Source: Nevskiaceae bacterium
GTDB taxonomy: Bacteria; Pseudomonadota; Gammaproteobacteria; Nevskiales; Nevskiaceae
Direction: 5' to 3'
DNA length: 64,000 nucleotides
Assembly (NCBI GenBank): GCA_021731445.1
Contig: JAKFXK010000035.1
Coordinates: forward strand, 20,044 to 84,043
Shown here in pieces: positions 24,427 through 33,095 of this stretch. The position numbers and the translations under genes were made by a program. How positions within the stretch are numbered: the first letter of the stretch is position 1; every line of letters begins with the position of its first letter. The notes under the pieces are model-generated. The model was given only the letters and a program-made list of their open reading frames with translations, had not been told where the DNA came from and made no database searches.

Positions 24427-25752
24427 TCAATTGCCGGTTTTGTCCCGCACGCCACGTGCCTGTTTGGCATCGACCGGCTGACGCGCCCCAAGATCCGCAC
24501 AGCCTTCGCGGCGCAGCAGCCGGGCCAGTGCCCGGCAGGCGCTCAGGCCCTGTTGATTGGTGCCGGTGTTCGTCGCTACCTCCATTAACAGCGGTTCCAG
24601 CTCGGCAGGACTCAAACGGGGACGCTGTTCCCGCAACAACGCGGCGACGCCGCTGACATGGGCGGCGGCCATCGAGCTGCCGGACTGGAAGTCGTAGGTA
24701 GCACCCGGCGCGGGGGCGAGTACGTGCTGGCCGGGGGCTGGTACAACGCCAAGGCTCGCCCGTGTGGTTTCGCTGGCGTGCACGGCGATGACGCCGGGCA
24801 CCGAAGCCGGAAAGATCGACTGACCGCTGCGCGTCCAGGCTTGAGGGACTGCAGCCACCACCAGGATTCCTCGCGCGATGGCCACTTGCACCATGCGACT
24901 CAGCAACGGGTCCGCAGGACCTGCAAGACTCAGGTTGAGAATGTCGGCGTTCAAATCGATCGCCGCAGCGAGCGCACGCGCCAGCGTGAAGCTGTTGCAG
25001 GTGGCTTCGGCAGCACCGGGGGATAGCGGCCAGCAGGCTTTCAGCACCAAGAGATCAGCGGCGGGGGCAACACCCACGATGCCCTCGCGATTGTTGGCGC
25101 GTGCGCCGATGATCCCGGCCACCGCCGTGCCGTGACGCTCGCGGTGCGGCACGGCACCCGGCTGCAACACGAAATCGTGCTCGGCCTTGATGCGGCCCTT
25201 GAGTTCCGGATGCTCGACGTCGACGCCGGTATCGATCACCGCGACCCGCACGCCACGACCCTGCGACCAGCGATGCGCGGCTTCGAGTTGCATCGCCTCG
25301 AGACTGGTCTGCAAGTCGCGCTGACTGTCGTCATAGCCGGCCGCGAGCGAGCGGAACTGGTGCAGCGGCTGTGCCGATTCCACGCGCGGATCGGCGCGCA
25401 GCTTTTGCAACATCGCCTCGCGCGACTGCAGGGGATTGAGCGCGAACACCACGCAGTGCACGTCGAGCACCCGGATCGGCCAGGCATCCACCGTGCTCAA
25501 GGCATAGGTCTTCGCGAGCTCGCTGGCCATGCGCTCGACGCTGCCGGTCAGTTGATACTGGCCGCCCCAGTCCCAGCCGCGCCAGGTCGAGCCGCCGCCG
25601 CGCAGGCCCGGTGCGAGTGGATTGCGGAGCGTGACGATCAGCAGGCGCTCCGCGTTCTGCGCCAGCGTCGGTGCGCCAGCGCTGGCGGGCAGCTGTGGGG
25701 TCGCACAGCCCGCCAGCCACAGCAGGGCGAACAGGACCAAGGCAGCCTTCAC
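24427..25752 (-). CDS. Subtilisin-like (S8) serine protease, lipoprotein
   Basis: 441 residues from a GTG at 25752 that overlaps the anti-sigma stop (GTGA). Lipobox LWLAGC with Cys16. Residues ~35-135 form a prodomain-like region. The catalytic triad is visible: Asp174 in VAVIDTGVD, His207 in RHGTAVAGIIG, Ser360 in SGSSMAAAHVSG. The usual oxyanion Asn (AAGN) is replaced by AVPQ near residue 304, which could lower or alter activity. It is last in the porin-sigma-anti-sigma-protease operon and would act in the periplasm. Confidence 0.87.
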   Translation of the reverse strand: MKAALVLFALLWLAGCATPQLPASAGAPTLAQNAERLLIVTLRNPLAPGLRGGGSTWRGWDWGGQYQLTGSVERMASELAKTYALSTVDAWPIRVLDVHCVVFALNPLQSREAMLQKLRADPRVESAQPLHQFRSLAAGYDDSQRDLQTSLEAMQLEAAHRWSQGRGVRVAVIDTGVDVEHPELKGRIKAEHDFVLQPGAVPHRERHGTAVAGIIGARANNREGIVGVAPAADLLVLKACWPLSPGAAEATCNSFTLARALAAAIDLNADILNLSLAGPADPLLSRMVQVAIARGILVVAAVPQAWTRSGQSIFPASVPGVIAVHASETTRASLGVVPAPGQHVLAPAPGATYDFQSGSSMAAAHVSGVAALLREQRPRLSPAELEPLLMEVATNTGTNQQGLSACRALARLLRREGCADLGARQPVDAKQARGVRDKTGN

Positions 25753-26429
25753 GGCGCAAGCACCGGCTGCGGCGGGACAGCGACGAAACGCACGCCGGGC
25801 GTGGCCCGCAGGACCTTCGCCACCTCGTTGATGCTGGCCTGCTGCGCATCGGCAGGGCCGGCGAGAGCCACCAGGAACAGGCCGACCGGCGACGGCCCCT
25901 CGATGATCTGACCCTGCACGCGGCTCAGGATCGCCCGTTGCTCGGCGATGCTGAGCGCATCGCCGAATACCACCTGCAAGTGTGGGGGGCGCGGCAACAG
26001 CGCACTGCTGCTCAAGGTGCGGTACTCCGCTGCGGGCGCAACGGTCGGGCTCTGCGCAAGCCAGGCCAGCGTCACCATCAGCACTGCGACGACGGCGGTC
26101 TGGGCCATGAAGGCATAGGCCCAGGGCGAACGCGGGCGCCGCTGCCGCGCACGTGGCAGCACGCCCGACTGATCCGCCAGCGGCGTGCTGTCGATGCGCT
26201 GCATCAGCTTGGCGAACGAGGCCTGTGGGGCATAGTCCACCACCGGCACGGCGGCCAGCCGCTGGGCCAGGCTCTGCTCGAAGGCATGGTCGGCGCGACA
26301 GGCCGCGCAGACCTCGAAATGCGCCTGCAGGCGCAGCGTCTCCGCGCGTGGCAAGGTGCCGTTGACCAGCCAGGGCAGCGCCTGCTGCGCCCAATCGTGG
26401 TCGGTGCGGTGCTGGGACTCGACGCTCAT
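25749..26429 (-). CDS. Zinc-binding anti-sigma factor with prodomain-like periplasmic part
   Basis: 226 residues. The cytosolic N-terminus has the ZAS motif H37-x3-C41-x2-C44. A single membrane segment lies at about 103-125. The periplasmic C-terminus (131-226) contains an ILSRVQGQIIEGPSPVGLFL segment and KVLRATPGVRFVAVPP, which resemble subtilase I9-type prodomains in order and spacing. Start and stop overlap the sigma (ATGA) and protease (GTGA) genes. It should sequester the ECF sigma until a periplasmic cue, possibly the neighbouring protease, acts. Confidence 0.85.
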   Translation of the reverse strand: MSVESQHRTDHDWAQQALPWLVNGTLPRAETLRLQAHFEVCAACRADHAFEQSLAQRLAAVPVVDYAPQASFAKLMQRIDSTPLADQSGVLPRARQRRPRSPWAYAFMAQTAVVAVLMVTLAWLAQSPTVAPAAEYRTLSSSALLPRPPHLQVVFGDALSIAEQRAILSRVQGQIIEGPSPVGLFLVALAGPADAQQASINEVAKVLRATPGVRFVAVPPQPVLAP

Positions 26430-27037
26430 GACGCATCTCCGGACTGGAACTTCGACGTGGGCAGAGCCAGCTCGGGCAGCAGCTCCTTCAGCTTGCCGCG
26501 CGCCTGGTGCATGCGCGACTTGACGGTGTTGACCGGGCAGGACGTGATCTCGGCGATCTCCTCGCAGGAATGGCCGAAGAAATAGGCGAGCTCCAGCGCC
26601 ATGCGCTGCTCCAGCGGCAGCAGGGCGAGGCCGCTGGCGAGCCAGTCGCGGCTCTCGCGCTGATGGTCCTGCTCGGCACTGTGGGTCATGTCGTCCGAGG
26701 CGTCTTCGAGCGATCTCGCCTCGGCGCGCATCTGCACGTTGACGTGCTGCAGCGACTTCAGCGCGCGGCGGTAGGCGATGCCGATGATCCAGGTCGATAC
26801 CTCGGAGCCGCCTCGGAACTCGCCGGCTTTCTGCCAGACCACGAACAGGGTGTCGTTGACGATTTCCTCGACGAGGTTGTAGCGGCCGGCGACGCGAATG
26901 AGGAAGCGCGACAGCCGGCGGTGATAGGCAACGTACAGCTGCTCGAAGGCCTGGCGATCCTGCAGGGCGACGCGGCGCAGCAGTTCCAGGTCGCTGACTG
27001 CGGTCTTGGCGCGCGGGCTGTTGATCGGCAGGGTCAT
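26426..27037 (-). CDS. ECF RNA polymerase sigma factor
   Basis: 203 residues from the ATG at 27037. Region 2 is in AFEQLYVAYHRRLSRFLIRV through EEIVNDTLFVVWQKAGEFRG and STWIIGIAYRRALKSL. Region 4 is in LPLEQRMALELAYFFGHSCE and EIAEITSCPVNTVKSRMHQA. No extra C-terminal domain. It is coupled to its anti-sigma. It probably drives this operon and perhaps the divergent DUF4394 gene; I could not identify its promoter motif with certainty. Confidence 0.92.
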   Translation of the reverse strand: MTLPINSPRAKTAVSDLELLRRVALQDRQAFEQLYVAYHRRLSRFLIRVAGRYNLVEEIVNDTLFVVWQKAGEFRGGSEVSTWIIGIAYRRALKSLQHVNVQMRAEARSLEDASDDMTHSAEQDHQRESRDWLASGLALLPLEQRMALELAYFFGHSCEEIAEITSCPVNTVKSRMHQARGKLKELLPELALPTSKFQSGDAS

Positions 27038-27071
27038 GGAGTGCTCGGTGTGCTTTCTCTTGAGTGCCTTC

Positions 27072-27836
27072 TCAGCGCGATCCGGTTGTATCGAAGCCGA
27101 AAGCCGCTGCGAGATTGACCACCACCCGGTCATCGGCGCGGCCGTCGGGCCAGCGGCGGCGGGCGCCGCCATCGGTGCCGTAGTGCGTCACGCCGAGGGC
27201 CAGACCACGCCACCGCAGGTTCACGCCCGCGCTGTGAAAGCTGTGGCTGACTTCGGAGACCGCCTGCGCATCCTGGTAGCCGAAACCGCCTGTCGCAGAG
27301 AGCCAGCGGGTCAGCGGCCATTCGAGCGCGACCTCGGCCGCGTAACGCGCGCCGGAGAGTGGGGTGTCGTCTCGCCGGTGATCGGTCGAATCGGGCGAAT
27401 AGGCAAGGCCGACGCGCAGCCGCTGGCGCCAGCCGAGTGAGCCCTGGAACTCGGTGTAGTCGTAGTCCAGCACGCTGCGGTTGTCGGCATAGCTGTAGCG
27501 CCCTGCGCTCAAGCCCCAGCTCCAGTCGGCGTTGAGCGGCCGGTCGATGCCCAGCAAGACGTCGATCTCGTAGCCGTCGCCATCGCCGAAATCGGGGGCG
27601 AGGCGACTGGTGTCGAGGGTGGAACCCCACACGCCCGCATAGACGCCCTGCGGGATTCTCAGACTCAGGCCCGCCTGCACGGCCGGTTCGCCGCTGGACT
27701 GGCTCAAGCCCCGGTGCACGTAGTCGCTGGTCAGCCCCAGGCTCGCGAGCACGCCCACTTCAACGGCTGCGGCCGCCGGACAGCATGCTGCGAGTGCTAC
27801 GGCCAAGGCTAGGTTGGAGAGCGATCGTTGCGCCAT
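27072..27836 (-). CDS. TorF-family putative porin
   Basis: 254 residues with a signal peptide ending AAAAV, then VGVLASLGLTSDYVHRGLSQ, the TIGR02001-type start (S-x-Y-x-RG-x-S-x-S). Alternating beta strands follow, ending VNLAAAFGFDTTGSR. The gene lies 35 nt upstream of the ECF sigma gene on the same strand, so envelope state and sigma regulation are linked. Outer-membrane location inferred. Confidence 0.8.
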   Translation of the reverse strand: MAQRSLSNLALAVALAACCPAAAAVEVGVLASLGLTSDYVHRGLSQSSGEPAVQAGLSLRIPQGVYAGVWGSTLDTSRLAPDFGDGDGYEIDVLLGIDRPLNADWSWGLSAGRYSYADNRSVLDYDYTEFQGSLGWRQRLRVGLAYSPDSTDHRRDDTPLSGARYAAEVALEWPLTRWLSATGGFGYQDAQAVSEVSHSFHSAGVNLRWRGLALGVTHYGTDGGARRRWPDGRADDRVVVNLAAAFGFDTTGSR

Positions 27837-28049
27837 ATGGTTCGTTTGCTGAGGCCCATGTTCTTGAACTGCGGTGTTCTCCCGCTACCGCACATCTTCG
27901 TCCGGTTTGTGCCGGCTTGACAGGTGAGTGCCCGCCCAAGGTCATCCGGTTGTCTGCCGCCGAAGTTTTTTTGCATGACCGGGGCCGCTACAACCGGATC
28001 GGGACGACAGGGCACCCAATGACGACACCCACGGCACCTGGAGATTCCC

Positions 28050-30671
28050 ATGCAACGTTCCACCGGCTTGTTCCGCTACTCCCTCCTCGCACTCGCTGCC
28101 TCAACCTTGTTGGTCGCCTGCGGCAACGGCTCGTCTCAAGACTCGCCGTCGGCACCGGGCTCACCCGCGCCTGCGCCGACGGTCGTCCCCGACACCTACG
28201 TGCTGACCAGCGCCAACAAGCTGGTCGGGTTCGCCGCGAATGCGCCGACGCAGGTGAACACCGTGAATCTCGCGGTGCCTTTGACCGAAACGCTGCTGGG
28301 CGGTGATTTCCGCCCGGCCGATGGCCAGTTCTACATCGTCACCCGGATCAGCATCGGCAATGCGCTCAAGGTCTACACGATCAATCTCTCGACGGGCGCC
28401 TTGGGCACTGCGATCCCGCTGCTCAACAACGGTCTCGGCGCAGGGGGTGGGGCGGCCGGCAGCCCGGTGACGCTTGCAGGCAGCAAGGTCGGCATCGACT
28501 TCAATCCCGTTGCCAATGCCCTGCGCATCGTCGACATCACGGGTGCGAGCGTGCGCACGCCCTTAAGCGCTGGCAACAACACCTTCGTGGATGCCGCGAT
28601 CCCGGCCGGCATTACCGAGACCGGCTACACCAATGGCTTCGCCAACGCCTGCAACACCGGCCTCTGGCACATCAACCGCAGCCAACTGCTGCTGGCGGCG
28701 GTGCCCAACGGCCTGACCACGAGTCCGGGGGCCGGTGCGCGCTTCATCGGCAACTTCGGTGTCACAGCTGACGATTTCAGCGGCTACGACAACCGCAGCA
28801 CCGCGACCGGCGACGTGTTCCTCGCCGCACTCCGCGTCAGCGGGGTCTACAACCTCTACACCTTGAACGCCGCGACCGGCGCCGCGACGGCGACTGCGGG
28901 CGCAATCCCCATTGCCAGCGGCGAAAATGTGCTCGGTCTAGTGACGACGCTGCCGACGACAGCACCGACCTTAAGCCCTGGCAACACGCTGGCGATCACT
29001 GGCGGCGCGAGCCCCGCAGTGCTGACCTTCAACCGGCCGCCTTCCGGCACGCCGGGCCGTCTGTGCAGCAATACGTCGATCACTGGCATCCCGGCTGCGG
29101 AGTCGATCATCGGCGCCGACATCCGGCCAGCTGATGGCTTGATTTACGCCGTGACCCGCGATGCCGGCAGTTCTGGACGGCTCTACAACATCGCGGCGGA
29201 TGGCGCTGCCACGCTCGTCGCCAGCCTTACCGCCGATCCCAACGACACCAGCACCCCCTACAGCAGGCTCGACGGCAGCAGTTTCGCGCTGGACTTCAAC
29301 CCCATCCCGGATCGCCTGCGGTTGATCTCCAACACCGGCCAGAACCTGCGACTGACGGTGGCCGCCGTCGCTGCCAACATGACCACCATGCCGCCGACGC
29401 TGGCCGCGCCTGCGGCAGGGGTCACCACCGACACCACGCTGACCACGGCAGGCGGCACCACCACCCGTACCGGCGTCACTGCGGCGGCCTACACCAACAG
29501 CCTGGCGGGTGGTAACGGTGCTTCGCTCAACACCACGCTCTACGCGCTGGACTCGACGCTCAATACGCTGACCCGCCTCGGTGCCGATCCCGGCAACGGC
29601 ACGGCGGGCGATGCGGGCAACCCCAACAGCGGCGTGATCAACCCGGTGGCGGAGTTGCGCCTCGCCAATCCCGACGGTACGCCTTCGGCCACCGTCGTCG
29701 ACATCGGCGATGCTACCGGTTTCGAGGTGGTGGGCACCACCGGCCAGGCGCTGCTGGCGACGACCGTGGGCGCGAACACCTCGCTCTTCACCGTCAACGT
29801 CGCCGGCCCCAACGCCGGTGCGACCGTGAGCGTCGGCAACTTCGCGGCACCGCTGGTGGCGCTCACCAGCAATAGCCGGCAGACCGCCACCGTATTCGGC
29901 GTGACCACGGCCAATAATCTGGTGAGCTTCGCGCCCTCGGCACCGGGCACTGTGACGGCCTTGGGGCCGATCACGGTCGGCGCCGGCGAGACGGTAGTGG
30001 GCATTGATTTCCGTCCCTCGATCGCCAGCAAGAACAACGTGCTGACGGCCGTCACCACCGCTGCGGGTGGTGTGGCCAGACACTATGTGGTGAATCCGGC
30101 AAATGGCAGCGCGACGCTGCTCAGCGCCTTCGCAGCCAATCCGGCGGACGCCTCGATGCCCTACACCGCAGTGAACGGTGCCAGTTTCGGGATCGACTTC
30201 AATCCCGTGCCCGACGCCCTGCGCACCGTCAGCGACAGCCAACAGAACCTGCGCGGCAATCCGGACTCGGGCCTGATCTTCACCGACACCAACCTGAGCC
30301 TGGCGGGCGTGCACGGCGCGGCCTACACCAACAGCTTCACCTCGACGCCAGCGACCTCGCTGTTCTACCTGGCGGATGCTGCCGGCACCGGCAACTCGAC
30401 GCTGCAGACCACGGCGGCACCCAACGACGGCACACTCACGGTGGTGGGTACAGATCTCGGTGCCAATTATTCGCGGGTCGGCGACATCGATTTCGCGGGC
30501 GGGCAGAACGGGTTTGCGCTGGCAGCACTGCAACCAGCAGCAGGTGGCGCGTCGAGCCTGTTCCGGATCAACCTTTCAGCCGGCGTGCCTACCGGCACGG
30601 TGACCAGCATCGGAACGATCAGCACCGCCGGCAACGAGGCCGTCCGCGGGATTGCCATCCGCCTGCAGTAA
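28050..30671 (+). CDS. Lipoprotein with three DUF4394 domains
   Basis: 873 residues with a lipoprotein signal (STLLVACGNG, Cys25). Three homologous DUF4394 units occupy roughly residues 48-300, 305-570 and 600-873. Each has a DFRPADGQ/DIRPADGL/DFRPSIAS motif and a FNPVANALRIV, FNPIPDRLRLIS or FNPVPDALRTVS motif. These probably fold as extracellular beta-propeller-like modules. It is divergent from the porin-sigma operon with a 213-nt gap. Surface or periplasmic location expected; function unknown. Confidence 0.82.
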   Translation: MQRSTGLFRYSLLALAASTLLVACGNGSSQDSPSAPGSPAPAPTVVPDTYVLTSANKLVGFAANAPTQVNTVNLAVPLTETLLGGDFRPADGQFYIVTRISIGNALKVYTINLSTGALGTAIPLLNNGLGAGGGAAGSPVTLAGSKVGIDFNPVANALRIVDITGASVRTPLSAGNNTFVDAAIPAGITETGYTNGFANACNTGLWHINRSQLLLAAVPNGLTTSPGAGARFIGNFGVTADDFSGYDNRSTATGDVFLAALRVSGVYNLYTLNAATGAATATAGAIPIASGENVLGLVTTLPTTAPTLSPGNTLAITGGASPAVLTFNRPPSGTPGRLCSNTSITGIPAAESIIGADIRPADGLIYAVTRDAGSSGRLYNIAADGAATLVASLTADPNDTSTPYSRLDGSSFALDFNPIPDRLRLISNTGQNLRLTVAAVAANMTTMPPTLAAPAAGVTTDTTLTTAGGTTTRTGVTAAAYTNSLAGGNGASLNTTLYALDSTLNTLTRLGADPGNGTAGDAGNPNSGVINPVAELRLANPDGTPSATVVDIGDATGFEVVGTTGQALLATTVGANTSLFTVNVAGPNAGATVSVGNFAAPLVALTSNSRQTATVFGVTTANNLVSFAPSAPGTVTALGPITVGAGETVVGIDFRPSIASKNNVLTAVTTAAGGVARHYVVNPANGSATLLSAFAANPADASMPYTAVNGASFGIDFNPVPDALRTVSDSQQNLRGNPDSGLIFTDTNLSLAGVHGAAYTNSFTSTPATSLFYLADAAGTGNSTLQTTAAPNDGTLTVVGTDLGANYSRVGDIDFAGGQNGFALAALQPAAGGASSLFRINLSAGVPTGTVTSIGTISTAGNEAVRGIAIRLQ

Positions 30672-30686
30672 TCAAGCAATACGGCC

Positions 30687-30733
30687 GCAGCAGCCAAAAA
30701 GCCGTCGAAGATCGGCTGTTACTTGGCTGCTGC
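30687..30733. terminator. Hairpin after the DUF4394 gene, possible terminator
   Basis: GCAGCAGCCAA pairs with TTGGCTGCTGC and an inner AGCCG pairs with CGGCT. It starts 16 nt after the stop at 30671 and lacks a T-run, so termination is only a guess. The remaining gap to 30828 shows nothing else. Confidence 0.35.
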
Positions 30734-30828
30734 TCCGTCCTGCTCAGTATTTGTAACTCTCTAGTCGTGAAGCAGTTGAAGAGGATTGAGAGCACTGGAT
30801 CGAAGGCGACGACGCAATAACTGGCGGG

Positions 30829-31503
30829 TCAGCCCGATACACTCGACCCATTAAGAGCAGTTTTCTTGAGCTGCTGGATAACGGCCGCGAACACGCCATG
30901 GCAGTGAGCAACCATGACTTCTTGAGGTTCTCGATAGCCTCCTAGAAACCAACGCATTGCGAGATGAGATGCCGCACCCAACAGGGCCGTTGCCAGTAGG
31001 TCAGCGTCCAGTTTCGGGCTGCTTGCCGGGGTCATTGCATCCGCCAAGACTAATTTGATCTTGTTGGCAAATTGCAGCACGCCGCGTCGGTAGAGCTTGC
31101 TGATATTGGTGGCTGTGCCATAGACCTCGATGATGAGGATGCGGGCGAGTTTGGGGTCGGCTCGCAGCAGACCGAAATAGGCTTCGGTCAAGGCAAGTGC
31201 CAAGGTTTCAGGCGCCCTGGACGCGCCGGCAATGGCCGCGTCCAGGGTCTCGTTCAGAACCTCTAACTCGCGGTCGTAGACGGCCTCGAACAAGGCCACC
31301 GGGTTGTCGAATGATTCATAGAAATAGCGTTCGGTCAGGCCTGCTTCAGCGCAGATCTGGCGCACGGTGGAACCCTGAAAGCCGTGCTCGCCGAATACGG
31401 TTTTGGCGGCATCCATGAATTGTTCGTATCGACGTGCTTGCCGCGCCTGAGGGCTTTCTCCCCGATAGCTGCGCCGCTGATCCAGCTTGCTGATTGTGCT
31501 CAT
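30829..31503 (-). CDS. TetR-family regulator of the monooxygenase locus
   Basis: 224 residues. The helix-turn-helix is in FMDAAKTVFGEHGFQGSTVR followed by QICAEAGLTERYFYESFDN, then a TetR C-terminal domain. It is divergent from the flavin monooxygenase gene, with a perfect 9+9 palindrome in the 71-nt gap, so it very likely represses both directions and is released by a substrate of the pathway. Confidence 0.9.
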   Translation of the reverse strand: MSTISKLDQRRSYRGESPQARQARRYEQFMDAAKTVFGEHGFQGSTVRQICAEAGLTERYFYESFDNPVALFEAVYDRELEVLNETLDAAIAGASRAPETLALALTEAYFGLLRADPKLARILIIEVYGTATNISKLYRRGVLQFANKIKLVLADAMTPASSPKLDADLLATALLGAASHLAMRWFLGGYREPQEVMVAHCHGVFAAVIQQLKKTALNGSSVSG

Positions 31504-31537
31504 GGCTGATGTTGACAGCGCATATTGTTAGATGCAA

Positions 31538-31559
31538 AGTGACAATACACATTGTCACT
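31538..31559. promoter_or_regulatory. Palindromic operator AGTGACAAT-N4-ATTGTCACT
   Basis: Two perfectly complementary 9-nt arms around ACAC, between the TetR start (31503) and the monooxygenase ATG (31575). A typical TetR operator. It shares no similarity with the TTKACA operators of the sulfatase island. Confidence 0.8.
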
Positions 31560-31574
31560 AAGTGAGCTTAACGC

Positions 31575-33074
31575 ATGGCTGACATCGCAATTGCAGACGC
31601 CAACGCCACGCCCGATTTCGCGGTAGTCATCATCGGCACGGGCTTTTCAGGCCTGGGCATGGCGATTCGGCTCAAGCAGCAGGGCCGCAGCGACTTTGCA
31701 GTATTCGAGCGCGAGGCCGGATTGGGTGGTGCCTGGTACGCCAATACCTACCCTGGGTGCGCCTGTGATGTGCCTTCGCACTTGTATTCGTTTTCGTTTG
31801 AGCCAAACCCTGCTTGGTCGCGCTTGTTCTCGCCGCAGGCCGAGATCAAGACTTATCTCGAACGCTGCGCCGACAAATACGACGTCCGCAAACACATCCG
31901 CTTCAACAGCGAGATCGTCGAAGCCCGCTTTGATGAGCCGAGTGGCTTGTGGCGCGTGGGCACGGCCAACGGCGAAACGGTCACCGCTCGTAGCGTGGTC
32001 GCAGGGCTGGGGCCATTGAGCCGCCCTGCGTTTCCGGATATCCCCGGCATTGCTCAGTTCAAGGGCAAGATTTTTCATTCGCAGCAGTGGGATCACGGTT
32101 ACGACCTGAGCGGAAAGCGGGTCGCCAGCATTGGCACCGGTGCCAGTGCCATTCAGTTCGTACCAGAGATCGCGCCCAAAGTCGCGCAACTGCATTTGTT
32201 TCAGCGCACGCCGCCATGGATCGTGCCCAAGCCCGACAAGCCGATCAGTGAAAAAGAACGCGCGCAGTTTCGCCGCCACCCAGGGCTGCAACGTTTCGCC
32301 CGCAACTTTATCTACTGGTTTTTGGAGCTGCGGGTGTTTGGTTTTGTACTCAACCCGAAGCTATTGATGTCGATGCAGCGCCAGGGTGAGCGATTGTTGC
32401 AAAAGCAGATCCAGGATCCAGCACTGCGCGCCAAGCTCACACCGAGTTACGCGCTGGGCTGCAAGCGGGTGCTGATCTCGAACAACTACTACCCGGCCTT
32501 GAACCGCAGCAATGTCACGCTGCACACCATTGGCATCCGTGAGTTCACGGCCAATGGCCTGACCACCAGCGAGGGTCACGAGCTGGCACTCGATGCAGTC
32601 ATTCTCGGCACCGGCTTTCATGTAACCGATGGGGTGCCCAAGGGCATGATCTTCGGGCGTGGTGGCCGCGATCTGGTGGACGCCTGGGCTGAGGGCACCG
32701 AAGCCTACAAGGGCACCACCATCGCGGGCTATCCCAATTTCTACCTGATGACCGGTGCCAATACCGGCGTCGGTCATACCTCACTGGTGTTCATGATCGA
32801 GTGCCAGCTCAACTACGTGCTCGATGGCTTGAAGACGCTCGCAGCCAAGAAGCTGAAATTCATGGACGTGCGGCCCCAAGTGCAGCGCGCCTTCAACCAG
32901 CGGCTGCAAGCACGCATGAGCGGCACCATCTGGAACACCGGCGGCTGCAAGAGCTGGTACTTCGACAAGAACGGCAAGAACGCCACCCAGTGGCCGGGCT
33001 TCAGCTGGCAGTTCCACCGCCAGACCCGTCGTTTTGACGCCGCCCAATACGAGCAGGTACCGCTTTCCAAATAA
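31575..33074 (+). CDS. Flavin-containing Baeyer-Villiger-type monooxygenase
   Basis: 499 residues. FAD motif VVIIGTGFSGLGMAIRL, BVMO fingerprint FKGKIFHSQQWDH (F-x-G-x3-H-x3-W-D), second Rossmann motif VASIGTGASAIQF for NADPH, and a late ATG-like LDAVILGTGFHV. This is the type I BVMO arrangement, inserting oxygen next to a ketone to give an ester or lactone. The downstream SDR begins 21 nt after it, so alcohol-to-ketone-to-ester steps could be coupled. Confidence 0.9.
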   Translation: MADIAIADANATPDFAVVIIGTGFSGLGMAIRLKQQGRSDFAVFEREAGLGGAWYANTYPGCACDVPSHLYSFSFEPNPAWSRLFSPQAEIKTYLERCADKYDVRKHIRFNSEIVEARFDEPSGLWRVGTANGETVTARSVVAGLGPLSRPAFPDIPGIAQFKGKIFHSQQWDHGYDLSGKRVASIGTGASAIQFVPEIAPKVAQLHLFQRTPPWIVPKPDKPISEKERAQFRRHPGLQRFARNFIYWFLELRVFGFVLNPKLLMSMQRQGERLLQKQIQDPALRAKLTPSYALGCKRVLISNNYYPALNRSNVTLHTIGIREFTANGLTTSEGHELALDAVILGTGFHVTDGVPKGMIFGRGGRDLVDAWAEGTEAYKGTTIAGYPNFYLMTGANTGVGHTSLVFMIECQLNYVLDGLKTLAAKKLKFMDVRPQVQRAFNQRLQARMSGTIWNTGGCKSWYFDKNGKNATQWPGFSWQFHRQTRRFDAAQYEQVPLSK

Positions 33075-33095
33075 TACTCAGCGAGGAGAAAACGC

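Noticed and set aside
28971..30533. 520-codon minus-strand frame opposite the DUF4394 gene
   Set aside because: Antisense to a strongly conserved lipoprotein, Arg/Gly/His-rich and without motif, so a GC shadow.
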